A DNA stretch of 64,000 nucleotides from Streptomyces sp. NBC_00442. Lineage in GTDB: Bacteria > Actinomycetota > Actinomycetes > Streptomycetales > Streptomycetaceae. Position numbers and translations under genes: made by a program. Of the stretch, positions 1 through 8,259 are shown piece after piece. The stretch's first letter is position 1. Each line of letters starts with the position of its first letter. The notes under the pieces were generated by a model. That model did not search any database. It was not told where the DNA came from and was given only the letters and a program-made list of their open reading frames with translations. Location of the stretch: assembly GCF_036014195.1 (NCBI RefSeq), contig NZ_CP107918.1:62001-126000 (forward strand), written 5' to 3'.

Positions 1-1
1 C

Positions 2-367
2 GCCATGATGTTCGCCGTCGGCTGCATCCAGGCCCAGCGTTGCCACACCAACCGCTGCCCCACCGGCATCACCACCCAGGACCCGCGCCGGGCGCGCGCC
101 CTCGACGTCGTCGACAAGTCGGAGCGGGTCCGCCGCTTTCAGGAGGCGACGGTCTCCAGCGCCCTGCAGATCATGGCCGCGATGGGCGCCTCCCACCCCA
201 GCGATCTGGGACCGCACATGCTGCGCCGCCGCGCCACCGACGCCGATGACTTCCGCTCGTACGCGGAGCTCTACGAGTGGCTGAAGCCCGGCGAGCTGAC
301 CCTCGATGCGCCCGCAGGATGGGCCGCGGACTGGAAGGCGGCCGACCCGGACAGTTTCACCGGCTGA
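2..367 (+). CDS. FMN-binding glutamate synthase-family protein, C-terminal part
   Basis: Only the last ~121 codons are present; the frame is open to the left edge and stops with TGA at 365-367. The segment carries the cysteine-rich signature of the FMN-binding glutamate synthase domain (CIQAQRCHTNRCPTGI, about 15 residues into the visible part), whose cysteines hold the 3Fe-4S cluster in GltB-type enzymes. Streptomyces carry stand-alone proteins of this domain distinct from the full GltB, and the short tail after the cluster motif fits those. The true substrate of the stand-alone form is not established. Start and upstream neighbours lie outside the window. Confidence 0.85.
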   Translation, partial: AMMFAVGCIQAQRCHTNRCPTGITTQDPRRARALDVVDKSERVRRFQEATVSSALQIMAAMGASHPSDLGPHMLRRRATDADDFRSYAELYEWLKPGELTLDAPAGWAADWKAADPDSFTG

Positions 368-534
368 CCACCTCGCCGCCCTGCCCTCCGTCCTTCTCGA
401 CGTTCCGTGACGGGACGCACCAGATGTGTGCACCCGCCGACGGCATCCCGTAAGACACTCGTAAGACACACGCAGGCCGGATACCGCAGGCCGGATCCCT
501 TCAGGCCGGCGCCCCGCAGAAAGGTCATGTACTC

Positions 535-2262
535 ATGTCTCGTACCGTCGCCCGCCTCTTCACCGACGCGCTGGAGGAACTCGGCGTGCGGCACGTCTTC
601 GGCGTCGTCGGTGACGCGCTCAACCCCTTCACCGACGCCATCCGGACCTCCGAGACCCTCTCCTGGGTCAGCTGCCGCCACGAGGAGGCGGCCGCTTTCG
701 CGGCCGGAGCGCAGTCCCAGCTCACCGACACCCTCGGCGTCTGCATGGGCACTGTCGGGCCCGGCTCCGTGCACCTGCTGAACGGTCTGTACGACGCGGC
801 CAAGAGCGGCACACCCGTGCTCGCCATCGCCGGGCAGGTCCCCCTGTCCGAGGTCGGCACCGACTACTTCCAGGAGGTCGACAACGACCTCCTCTTCAAG
901 GACGTCGCCGTCTTCCGCGCCACCGTCACCTCGCCCGAGCAGCTGCCCGCCCTCCTCGAGGTCGCCGTGCGCACTGCCATCGGCCGCCGGGGCGTCGCCG
1001 TCCTCACCGTGCCCGGCGACATCGGCGGCCAGGAACTGCCCGCCGACCGCCCGGTGCGGCTCTCCGTCGCCCGCTCCGAGAACCGGCCCGACGACCCCGA
1101 CCTCGACGAGGCCGCACGCCTCATCAACGACGGCGGGAAGGTCACCCTGCTCGTCGGCCGCGGGGCCCGCTCCTCGCGCGACGACGTCCTCGCCCTCGCC
1201 GACCGGCTCGCCGCGCCCATGGTGCTCACCCTCAAGGCCAAGGAAGGCTTCGAGGGCGACAACCCCTTCCAGGTCGGCCAGACCGGCCTGATCGGCAATC
1301 CGGCCGCCGCCCACGCCATGGACCACGCCGACACCCTGGTCCTGCTCGGGACCGACTTCCCTTACCGCGAGTGGTATCCCGAGGGCAAGAAGGTCGTGCA
1401 GGTCGACCGCGTCGCCGAACACATCGGACGGCGCGTACCCGTCGACGTGGCGCTCGCCGCCGACGTCGGCCCCACCGTGCGCGGACTCCTGGATCGCGTC
1501 GCCGCCCGCGAGGACCGCAAGCACCTCGACTCGGCGCGGGAGAAGTTCACCCACTGGCAGGACGGACAGCGCCGCCTCGCCTCACCCGATCACGACAAGG
1601 GCCTGATCGGCAAGGTCCGCTCGGCCTTCGACAACCGCGACCACCTGGTACGCCCCGAGGCGCTCGCCGCCGCGGTGGATGCCGCGGCGGACGACGACGC
1701 CGTGTTCACCTCCGACACCGGCATGGCCACCGTCTGGCTCTCCCGTTTCGTAGAGATGCGCGGCAGCCGCCGCCTGATCGGCTCCTACAACCTCGGCTCC
1801 ATGGCCAACGCCATGCCGCAGGCCATCGGCGCCCAGCTCCTGGACCGGAACCGGCAGACCGTCGCGTTCTGCGGCGACGGAGGCCTGTCGATGCTGCTCG
1901 GAGACCTCATGACGATCCGTACCGAGCGACTGCCCATCAAGCTCGTCGTCTTCGACAACCAGCGCCTGGGCATGGTGAAACTGGAACAGGAACAGGCGGG
2001 GCTCCCCGAGTTCGGCACCGTCCTGGACAACCCGGACTTCGCCGCGGTCGCGCAGGCACTGGGCCTCAAGGGCATCCGCGTGGAGCGCGCCGAGGACCTC
2101 GCCGATGCGATCGAGCGCGCCTTCGCCGAACCCGGACCTGTCGTCCTCGACGTGCTGACGAACCCGGACGAGATCGCCGTGCCCGCCAAGCCTACGGTCC
2201 AGCAGGGTTGGGGCTTCGCCATCGCCAAGATGCGTGAGAACGTGCGCAGCATCGGAAGCTGA
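535..2262 (+). CDS. poxB: Pyruvate dehydrogenase (quinone) / pyruvate oxidase-type ThDP enzyme
   Basis: A 575-residue thiamine-diphosphate enzyme of the PoxB family, which oxidatively decarboxylates pyruvate to acetate and passes electrons to membrane quinones. The N-terminal PYR domain carries the catalytic Glu (about residue 50, in RHEEAAAF). A central FAD-binding domain follows, and the C-terminal PP domain has the ThDP/Mg signature CGDGG at about 445-449 with the conserved Asn ~25 residues later (FDNQRLG). The length matches E. coli PoxB (572). The ATG at 535 opens the first conserved segment. It stands alone on the + strand and ends before a strong hairpin shared with the converging gene. 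Acetolactate synthase or oxalyl-CoA decarboxylase are less likely given the PoxB-like body. Confidence 0.88.
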   Translation: MSRTVARLFTDALEELGVRHVFGVVGDALNPFTDAIRTSETLSWVSCRHEEAAAFAAGAQSQLTDTLGVCMGTVGPGSVHLLNGLYDAAKSGTPVLAIAGQVPLSEVGTDYFQEVDNDLLFKDVAVFRATVTSPEQLPALLEVAVRTAIGRRGVAVLTVPGDIGGQELPADRPVRLSVARSENRPDDPDLDEAARLINDGGKVTLLVGRGARSSRDDVLALADRLAAPMVLTLKAKEGFEGDNPFQVGQTGLIGNPAAAHAMDHADTLVLLGTDFPYREWYPEGKKVVQVDRVAEHIGRRVPVDVALAADVGPTVRGLLDRVAAREDRKHLDSAREKFTHWQDGQRRLASPDHDKGLIGKVRSAFDNRDHLVRPEALAAAVDAAADDDAVFTSDTGMATVWLSRFVEMRGSRRLIGSYNLGSMANAMPQAIGAQLLDRNRQTVAFCGDGGLSMLLGDLMTIRTERLPIKLVVFDNQRLGMVKLEQEQAGLPEFGTVLDNPDFAAVAQALGLKGIRVERAEDLADAIERAFAEPGPVVLDVLTNPDEIAVPAKPTVQQGWGFAIAKMRENVRSIGS

Positions 2263-2423
2263 CTCCGGCCGGCCGGCCGGCGCGTCCGACAGCCTCCGGC
2301 CGGGGCGCGACCGCGATACGGCCGCTCGCCTGGCGGACGCGGGGCTGGCCTCGGTGTCGAGATGACGTTCTCGTGCCTCTCCTCCTCTCGGAGCGACTCG
2401 ACGCCTCTCACGCTGCACCCGCT

Positions 2424-2450
2424 TGCCCCTGGCGGTCTTCGCCAGGGGCA
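2424..2450. terminator. Bidirectional hairpin terminator between poxB and the LGFP gene
   Basis: A perfect 11-bp inverted repeat, TGCCCCTGGCG at 2424-2434 and CGCCAGGGGCA at 2440-2450, with a 5-nt loop. It lies in the gap between two converging genes. No U tract follows, which is common for Streptomyces terminators. Confidence 0.7.
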
Positions 2451-2539
2451 CCTCGGAGTTCACGCTCGCCGGCCCTGTCCTTTTCGAGTCCGTCCTTGTG
2501 TCCGGCCTGGGTGGCGATGTGGCGGGTCAGGCGAGGGGG

Positions 2540-3583
2540 TTACTCTCCCCAGTTGCATCCGGTCTGGAGTGCTTTGCCCGCGTCGTAGGGGACCATGTCG
2601 TAGTGCCAGGCTTCCAGGTCCCAGGTCGCGCCGCCGGCGTGGCCGCCGCTGCCGTTGGGGTAGGAGTACGACGCGTGGCAGTACAACTGCTCGTACGTCG
2701 AGTGCATCTCGCCCTGTGTGGCGTGCGGGAACATGAGCGTGTTGGACCAGACTTGCTTCCAGTTGTCGGCGGAGTCGCTGGAAGCGGTGTCCGAGCGCGA
2801 CGTACTGGCGAACGCGGCGTCGGTCGGCGTGACATGCGTGGAGCGCTTGTTCTGGTCGGCCAGGTTCATGTAGACCTCGGTCTTCTTCACCCACTTCGAG
2901 TTGGTGATACCGCCATAGCCGATGCACGCGGTGTGGCAGCTCTCGAAGGCGTTGGGCTGGCCGCCGCTGTAAAGGATGTAGCGGCCGGACTGGAAGTCCT
3001 GCCGCACGCCCGTGTTGTTGTCCTCGTCGCCTCCGACGTAGTCCTCCTTGTATTCGTCGGACGTCGGGTAGCCGTAGTAGCCGCTCTCGTACCCGTTCTG
3101 TCCCCACCACCAGCCGGTGACCCCGTGGACGGCGTGGGCGCCGCTGTACTGGCTCCAGTACACGGTGCCGCCCTGGAACTGCTGGCGTAAGCCGTAACCG
3201 TCGGGGTTCGTGATCTCGTCGGTGAGGGGGTAGCCCAGATAGCCGCGTTCCCAGCCCAGGTCGGCCCAGTGCTGTCGGATCGCACCCCACGCCGCGTGGG
3301 CGCCGGTGTCGGGGGTCCAGTAGATCGAGCCATTGTCGAAGACCTGGAAGCGGCCAACGCCGTCGGGGGTGCCGAGTTCGTCGGTGGTGGGGCAGCCCAG
3401 CGAACGTTGGACGCCGGGGGTCTGGGTGTACTCGGTCCAGATGGCGCCGTCCACGGAGTGGGACCCGCAGAAGACCTCGGCGGACGCGGGAGTGGCGCCG
3501 ACGATGAAGCCGGCCGTGATCGTGGCGAGGGCGAGGGCCGGGGCGACCAGGAGTGTTCCGATACGTCTGAGGGAGGAATGCAT
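2540..3583 (-). CDS. Secreted LGFP-repeat protein with C-terminal DUF2599 domain
   Basis: A 347-residue exported protein. Residues 1-35 form a Sec signal peptide (hydrophobic core then ATPASA). It is followed by about three LGFP-type repeats (CPTTDELGTPDG; GYPLTDEITNPDG; GYPTSDEY) with regularly spaced W/G residues, a domain thought to bind cell wall in actinobacteria. From about residue 215 the rest resembles the DUF2599 family of secreted proteins, with paired cysteines in ESCHTACIGYGG. The exact role is unknown; cell-wall attachment is inferred from the repeats. A close paralogue lies at 59075..60127, almost collinear along its length. The ATG at 3583 gives the complete signal peptide. Confidence 0.82.
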   Translation of the reverse strand: MHSSLRRIGTLLVAPALALATITAGFIVGATPASAEVFCGSHSVDGAIWTEYTQTPGVQRSLGCPTTDELGTPDGVGRFQVFDNGSIYWTPDTGAHAAWGAIRQHWADLGWERGYLGYPLTDEITNPDGYGLRQQFQGGTVYWSQYSGAHAVHGVTGWWWGQNGYESGYYGYPTSDEYKEDYVGGDEDNNTGVRQDFQSGRYILYSGGQPNAFESCHTACIGYGGITNSKWVKKTEVYMNLADQNKRSTHVTPTDAAFASTSRSDTASSDSADNWKQVWSNTLMFPHATQGEMHSTYEQLYCHASYSYPNGSGGHAGGATWDLEAWHYDMVPYDAGKALQTGCNWGE

Positions 3584-3943
3584 GCCTGCTTACTGCCCCA
3601 GCCCCGAGTACACCAAGCCACGGCCCGTCGGACGGCCAACGCCCGTGACCACCTTTGAGCCAAGCTTCGTCCCAGACCGGCAACCGCTTCAGCCGCCCGT
3701 CGATGGGATCGGGGAAGAACGCGAGGCGTGGGCGGCAACGACGGAGCAGAAGCTCGCCCGGCAAGGACCCCGTCTTCAGGGTCGTCGTCCTCGCCCGACA
3801 GACCTCGCGAGAACCCACCGAACGCATCGGAGCGACGTTCGTGTCCGCGTCCGGACCAGGGCTGAATACTGGGATCCATGGGACGGTCCTCCCCCGGACC
3901 CGCGCCGCTCTCCCTGCTGCGGGCGTGCCGACCCGGTCGAGAC

Positions 3944-3988
3944 GATTGGCGTGCCGATCGGCGTGCCGATCGGCGTGCCGATTGGCGT
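3944..3988. repeat. 12-bp tandem repeat in the intergenic region 3584-3999
   Basis: About 3.75 copies of GATYGGCGTGCC run head to tail (units at 3944, 3956, 3968, 3980). They lie just downstream of the CGNR gene in a 416-bp stretch (3584-3999) in which I see no convincing gene. Upstream of the LGFP gene this stretch should hold its promoter, but no clear -35/-10 pair stands out. Confidence 0.7.
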
Positions 3989-3999
3989 CTGGAACCGGC

Positions 4000-4479
4000 T
4001 CAGCGGGTGCGCTCGTAGTGTCGGCGCGCTTTTGCGCGGTTGCCGCACACAGCCATCGAGCACCAGCGCGCGCGGTTGGCGCGGCTGCGGTCGAGCAGGA
4101 ACAGCTGGCACTCGGCGTTGGCGCAAGGGCGGAGTCGGCCGGGCTGGTCCTTCTCGCCGGCGGCCCAGGCGAGGAGCACCTCGACGGCCAGCCGCGCGTG
4201 CAGGGGGGTTTCGACTGTCCACTGGAGACCATCCGAGGTGATCTCAGGAATCTGGCGGACCCCGTCAAGCAGCGGGCTCAGCACGTCTGGGGGGCTTTCT
4301 CCGCGCACGACGTTTCGTAGGGCGTCCCGCGCCTCACGCAGCAGCTCCAGCTCTGCGGTGCTGCCGTCGCCGCCATGCTCCCGCGCCCAGCGCTTGCCGT
4401 TGGCCGGGTCGCCGAGCTCGTCCCGTTCCTCACCGTTCACCATCGGCCTGCTGTTGAGCAGGTCCAGCAGAACGTCCAT
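4000..4479 (-). CDS. CGNR zinc-finger domain protein (ABATE-type putative transcriptional regulator)
   Basis: A 159-residue protein with the family layout: an N-terminal ABATE-like helical domain (about 1-105) and a C-terminal CGNR zinc finger (about 115-155). The finger has Cys119, Cys124, Cys140 and Cys145, the last inside the literal CGNR motif followed by the basic stretch AKARRHYERTR. Family members are regarded as stress-responsive DNA-binding regulators in actinobacteria. It is divergently transcribed from the alpha/beta hydrolase at 4586, and the 106-bp gap holds a repeated 10-mer that may be its binding site. It is therefore the likely local regulator of the hydrolase, by inference. 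Confidence 0.85.
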   Translation of the reverse strand: MDVLLDLLNSRPMVNGEERDELGDPANGKRWAREHGGDGSTAELELLREARDALRNVVRGESPPDVLSPLLDGVRQIPEITSDGLQWTVETPLHARLAVEVLLAWAAGEKDQPGRLRPCANAECQLFLLDRSRANRARWCSMAVCGNRAKARRHYERTR

Positions 4480-4497
4480 CGGGCACCACTCCCTCCT

Positions 4498-4564
4498 CTA
4501 ACCGGATTGGATCCATTGACAGGTTAGTCCATGGCGTGCTTGCATGGCGAGGAACTAACCGGAT
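4498..4564. promoter_or_regulatory. Repeated CTAACCGGAT elements between CGNR regulator and hydrolase
   Basis: Identical 10-mers CTAACCGGAT occur at 4498-4507 and 4555-4564, exactly 57 bp apart. An inverted partial copy (GGTTAG, 4522-4527) lies between them. Direct repeats on one face of a divergent promoter region suggest an operator, most simply for the CGNR protein. Confidence 0.45.
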
Positions 4565-4585
4565 CAAGCATCCAAAGGGGTTACG

Positions 4586-5452
4586 ATGAGTGTGGTGCGC
4601 CACCGGACCGCCGTCGTCGACGGCCACGAGATCTTCTACCGGGAAGCCGGTCCCGCCGACGCCCCGGCGATCGTCCTGCTGCACGGTTACCCGACCAGTT
4701 CGTTCATGTTCCGCGAACTCATCCCGTTGCTGGCCGACAACTACCACGTCATCGCGCCGGACCACCTTGGCTTCGGCCACTCGGCGGCCCCCCTCGCAGG
4801 GGAGTTCACCTACACCTTCGACGCCCTCGCCGACCTCACCGGCAAACTGCTCGACCAGCTGGGCCTGGATCGCTACGCCCTCTACGTCCAGGACTACGGC
4901 GCCCCCATCGGATGGCGCCTCGCGCTCCGGCGCCCCGACCGGATCTCCGCCCTCGTCACCCAGAACGGCAACGGCTACGAGGACGGCTTCGTCGAATCGT
5001 TCTGGACCGACGTCTGGGCCTACGGGGCGAACCCCGGCCCCGACACCGAACCCGCCGTCCGCGCCGCGCTGGGCATCGACGCCATCCGGTGGCAGTACCT
5101 GCACGGCGTACCCGACCCGAGCCGGGTCAGCCCCGACACCTGGCAGCACGACTTCGCACTCGTCTCCCGCCCGAACAACGACGAGGTCCAGCTGGCGCTG
5201 TTCCGCGACTACCAGAACAACCGCCCGCTCTACCCGCTGCTGCACGAATTCCTGCGCACCAGCGAAGTCCCGGTACTCGCCGTGTGGGGCCGCAACGACG
5301 AGATCTTCGGACCAGCCGGCGCCCAGGCCTTCACCCGCGACGCCAAGGACGCCGAGGTGCATCTGATCAACGGCGGTCACTTCCTGCTGGAGAGTCACCT
5401 GGACGTCGTCACGGGTTACCTGCGCGGCTTCCTCGGGCGAGTACTGGGCTAG
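4586..5452 (+). CDS. Alpha/beta hydrolase, haloalkane dehalogenase/epoxide hydrolase type
   Basis: A 288-residue alpha/beta hydrolase. It has the oxyanion-hole motif HGYPTSS (33-39), the nucleophile elbow VQDYGAPIG with Asp103 in place of the usual Ser, an acid in the WGRNDEIFGP segment and a catalytic His in INGGHFLLESH near the C terminus. An Asp nucleophile points to haloalkane dehalogenases, epoxide hydrolases or fluoroacetate dehalogenase-like enzymes rather than esterases. Substrate cannot be told from sequence. The ATG at 4586 follows an AAAGGGG ribosome-binding site. It is divergent from the CGNR gene and probably controlled by it. Confidence 0.85.
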   Translation: MSVVRHRTAVVDGHEIFYREAGPADAPAIVLLHGYPTSSFMFRELIPLLADNYHVIAPDHLGFGHSAAPLAGEFTYTFDALADLTGKLLDQLGLDRYALYVQDYGAPIGWRLALRRPDRISALVTQNGNGYEDGFVESFWTDVWAYGANPGPDTEPAVRAALGIDAIRWQYLHGVPDPSRVSPDTWQHDFALVSRPNNDEVQLALFRDYQNNRPLYPLLHEFLRTSEVPVLAVWGRNDEIFGPAGAQAFTRDAKDAEVHLINGGHFLLESHLDVVTGYLRGFLGRVLG

Positions 5453-5521
5453 GTCGTGCCTTCAAAGTCCCCTCTCCATGACCGCTGACCAGCCGAGCGG
5501 GCCTGGCTCCGGCTGACGGGC

Positions 5522-5546
5522 AGGGGCGACGCCATGCATCGCCCCT
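5522..5546. terminator. Hairpin between converging hydrolase and eCIS-core genes
   Basis: Inverted repeat AGGGGCGA (5522-5529) / TCGCCCCT (5539-5546) with a 9-nt loop, located between two converging reading frames. Confidence 0.55.
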
Positions 5547-5555
5547 CCCCCGCCC

Positions 5556-6668
5556 TCACGCCGTCAGCGTGCCGTCCGGAACCTCACGCACGGAGACCTT
5601 GTTGCGCTGGCGGTCCAGGGCGGTCGCCACGACGTCCCCGACACCGTCCGGGTCGTCGGTCTGCGCAGGCGGCGTTTCCGAGCGCTCGATCGCCTTCACC
5701 AGGTACTGGGGGTTCCAGGACGAAACGGCCCCCCTGACCGCCACGGACTCCACCCTGCGCTTGCCGACACGCGACTTGATGGCGGACAGGATCTGGTCCG
5801 AGTACAGGCCGCCCTCCACCCGGAACAGGCTGGCATGGCCGCCGACCTTGCCGCCATCGCGCAGGTACACCGTGATGGTGAGGCAGCTGGTCACGCTGGG
5901 GTAAGTGATCGTGCCGCCCGGCCCGACCTCACCCACCTGCCCCTCGGCGATCGACACCGCCGTGGCAGCGCTCTCGGTGCCGGGAGCGCGCTGCACCGCA
6001 TGCCGCTCGGCCGGCTGTGCGGTGCCGGCTTCACGCGACTGCGGCTCGGCGCGCTGTACCGACGGGCCGGACATGGCCCGGGTCGCGTTGGCCTCGGCTT
6101 CGCGTTCGAAGCGGTCGGAGGGGTCGGAGACCTTCAGGCCCGAGCCGTTGTCGGTGCCCGTCACCGGCCCCTGGCGCTGCTGGATGACATGGGTCAACTC
6201 ATGGGCCAGGGTGTGCTGATCGCCGCCCCCGTCACCGATGACGACATGACTGCCCGACGTGTACGCCCGAGCGCCGACCTCTGCCGCCGAGGCCTTCGCA
6301 GCACTGTCGTTGTGGATCCGCACCTCCGAGAAGTCCGCACCCAGCCGCGACTCCATGTCGGTTCGGGTCGCGTCGTCCAGCGGACGGCCACCCGAGCGCA
6401 GCACATCGTGCACCGCCGACCGCTGCACCTCGGGCTGTTCCGCCTGCTGATGCCCACAGCCCGCGCCATGTTGATGCTTCTCCTGCGCCCAGGGATGGCC
6501 GGCGTTGCGGAGCATCTGCACGACGGCCGCGTTGCCGGCGGAACTCTGCAGAGCGAGGAGGGCGGACGACGGCGTCCCGCCCCCGGCCCCGGACTTGCGG
6601 GCGGTCGCGGATCCGTCCTTCTTGGAGGCGTTGGCGGCGTTCGCTCTGACGTCGTCTCGGTCAGGCAT
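5556..6668 (-). CDS. eCIS core domain (DUF4157) protein
   Basis: A 370-residue protein with the eCIS-core/DUF4157 domain at about 80-165. Its metallopeptidase-like motif is HELTHVIQQ (His156, Glu157, His160), preceded by the family pattern RPLDDATRTDMESRLGADFS. Proteins of this domain are associated with extracellular contractile injection systems and are often cargo or cargo-linked proteases. The N-terminal ~60 residues are low-complexity; the C-terminal ~130 residues match nothing I recognise. No sheath, tube or baseplate genes lie in the window, so it is an orphan here. The ATG at 6668 was chosen; an in-frame ATG at 6707 would add 13 residues. Protease activity is inferred. Confidence 0.83.
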   Translation of the reverse strand: MPDRDDVRANAANASKKDGSATARKSGAGGGTPSSALLALQSSAGNAAVVQMLRNAGHPWAQEKHQHGAGCGHQQAEQPEVQRSAVHDVLRSGGRPLDDATRTDMESRLGADFSEVRIHNDSAAKASAAEVGARAYTSGSHVVIGDGGGDQHTLAHELTHVIQQRQGPVTGTDNGSGLKVSDPSDRFEREAEANATRAMSGPSVQRAEPQSREAGTAQPAERHAVQRAPGTESAATAVSIAEGQVGEVGPGGTITYPSVTSCLTITVYLRDGGKVGGHASLFRVEGGLYSDQILSAIKSRVGKRRVESVAVRGAVSSWNPQYLVKAIERSETPPAQTDDPDGVGDVVATALDRQRNKVSVREVPDGTLTA

Positions 6669-7434
6669 GGCGGGGCTCTCTTCCCATGGGGAAAAACTCC
6701 AACTCATCCTGGATACAAGGGGTTTGATCCAAGAGCCAGGTACTTGAGGGCAACAGGGAGGCGCCCCATCGGGCAGATGGGCTTGGCGCAGGCGCGCCGC
6801 ACCCCCGCTCACGTGGGCCGTTGCGGTCGGGAGGCCCCCTCCGATCCGGACCCGGCACGATCCAGCCATGTTCAGACCCGCACCAGGGCCGGCCACACCC
6901 CCGGGGCGTCGACGTTGCAGGCGACGTGGCTTCAAGTCGGCGGCGGCTCCAGACTGTCGCCCGTGCGGCAGTCGCGGTGCGGTATCCCGACGAGCGGGAG
7001 GGCCGCGGCGGGCGGTGCCTTCGGGATGACGGGTTGATCAGCCGCTTCACGTTCGGCGGCGCCCAAGACCTCCGCGCTCTCTCGGCCTGGCCCGGCGGCT
7101 GCACGACTGCCGTATCGGCTTGCGTCGGCTACGGCCGGCACTCCAGCCTCGCCATCACCTCGCTCTCATCGACACTCGTCATCCGTCTTCTTGGAGCGAG
7201 AGGCCATGACTCGACCGGCTGATGCGTCGGACCCCTCCGGTGAAGAAGCCGAGGTCGACCGGCACCGTCATCCGCCCCCAAAGCCTTGGAGCGTGTGCAC
7301 GAGGATGGGTGCACTGGGCCGCGATCTCGCAGGAAGGCTGGATATCCACACAGCTACGAACGAAACGAGTGCGCATGCAGTGCGAACGAAGGGGAACGCG
7401 GTGGTCGTAACCCGACACGAGAGGCCCTGCTGCG
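6669..7434. other. Intergenic region without a convincing gene
   Basis: These 766 bases between the eCIS-core gene and the DUF5133 gene contain several short overlapping open frames, none with recognisable domains or consistent codon bias. A 69-codon frame on the - strand (6932..7141) and a + strand frame opening near 7191 were considered and not accepted. Promoters for both flanking genes must lie here but none is distinct. Confidence 0.5.
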
Positions 7435-7683
7435 ATGCTCGAACCTCACCCCAAGACCCTGCGGATCCTCCTCGCACGCTACGCCGAGGCACGGATCGCC
7501 CACTCCTGCCACGGTGACCCAGGTGCGGCCAGGGAGCTGGAGGACGTCGCCTACACGCTGTGCGTGATGACCGCGACTGTCTGCGTGGAGGATGCCATTG
7601 CGGTCGCGGACACCATCCTTGCGACGGCCCGTGCCGGCCGCCCCGTCGGTGCCGACCGGACCGAGACGGACCTCGCCGCCTAG
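7435..7683 (+). CDS. DUF5133 domain protein
   Basis: A small 82-residue protein resembling the DUF5133 family found almost only in Streptomyces. It starts MLEPHPKTLRILLARYAEAR, the typical opening of the family, and is predicted all-helical with two conserved Cys (CVMTATVCVEDA, about 43-51). The function of the family is unknown; members are often scattered and regulated with development or stress genes. It stands alone between non-coding stretches. Confidence 0.7.
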   Translation: MLEPHPKTLRILLARYAEARIAHSCHGDPGAARELEDVAYTLCVMTATVCVEDAIAVADTILATARAGRPVGADRTETDLAA

Positions 7684-7866
7684 TCCGCCGACCCGCCGAA
7701 CGCGTCGGCAATCCGGACCGCTGGACGGCCCGCGCGGAACCCGCTCGACCGCGAACGCGGCCTACCCCACTGTGTCCGTCGGCCCTGGGCAGAAGGCGTG
7801 GGCCGTGCGCGACCCCGGAGCCCTGCCGCGAACCCGGTGCGGGACTGGTACGGCAGTTGTCGGCGG

Positions 7867-8259
7867 TCAGGTCAGGAAGCGCTCGATGGCCTCGCGGGCG
7901 CGGGCGTTGGAGAGTGCCGCGTCTGCCAGGGACTGCGCCAGTGCATCGATCCACTCGTCCAGGCCCACGTCGCGCCGAGAGAGCACGATGCCCCGCACCT
8001 CGTGACGGATCTGACAGGCCACCCGCCCCCGATTCGTCCGCAGCGAGAGCCGCTGGTCCCCGAGCGCGACGTCCAGTTCCGCGACCGATCCCTCGCGCCC
8101 GGCCACACGTTCCGTGACGGAACGCCTGCGCTTGACCCGTACGGCCCCGGGCGGCAGGGAATCCGCCAAATTCGCGGACAGCACGTTGGCGTACAGGTTC
8201 AGGTCCGCGCTGTCCTGGCGAAGCGCCGCGGCCAGCAGTTCCACTTCCCCCTCAGGCAT
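7867..8259 (-). CDS. Hypothetical protein, third gene of the YbjQ operon
   Basis: A 130-residue soluble protein I do not recognise. It has an N-terminal helical stretch, a middle beta-rich segment (AELDVALGDQRLSLRTNRGRV-like) and a C-terminal helix (LDEWIDALAQSLADAALSNARAREAIERFL). Its start overlaps the end of the upstream YbjQ-type gene by 8 bp, so the two are translationally coupled and probably act together. There is no signal peptide or membrane segment. Confidence 0.6.
   Translation of the reverse strand: MPEGEVELLAAALRQDSADLNLYANVLSANLADSLPPGAVRVKRRRSVTERVAGREGSVAELDVALGDQRLSLRTNRGRVACQIRHEVRGIVLSRRDVGLDEWIDALAQSLADAALSNARAREAIERFLT

Noticed and set aside
3944..3988. 12-bp repeat as a possible operator array
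   Set aside because: It lies downstream of the CGNR gene, not in a promoter that can be identified, and is more simply a slippage repeat.
6932..7141. 69-codon frame on the - strand in the gap after the eCIS-core gene
   Set aside because: No ribosome-binding site, no domain and Ala/Pro-rich composition without coding periodicity that I can judge; left out.
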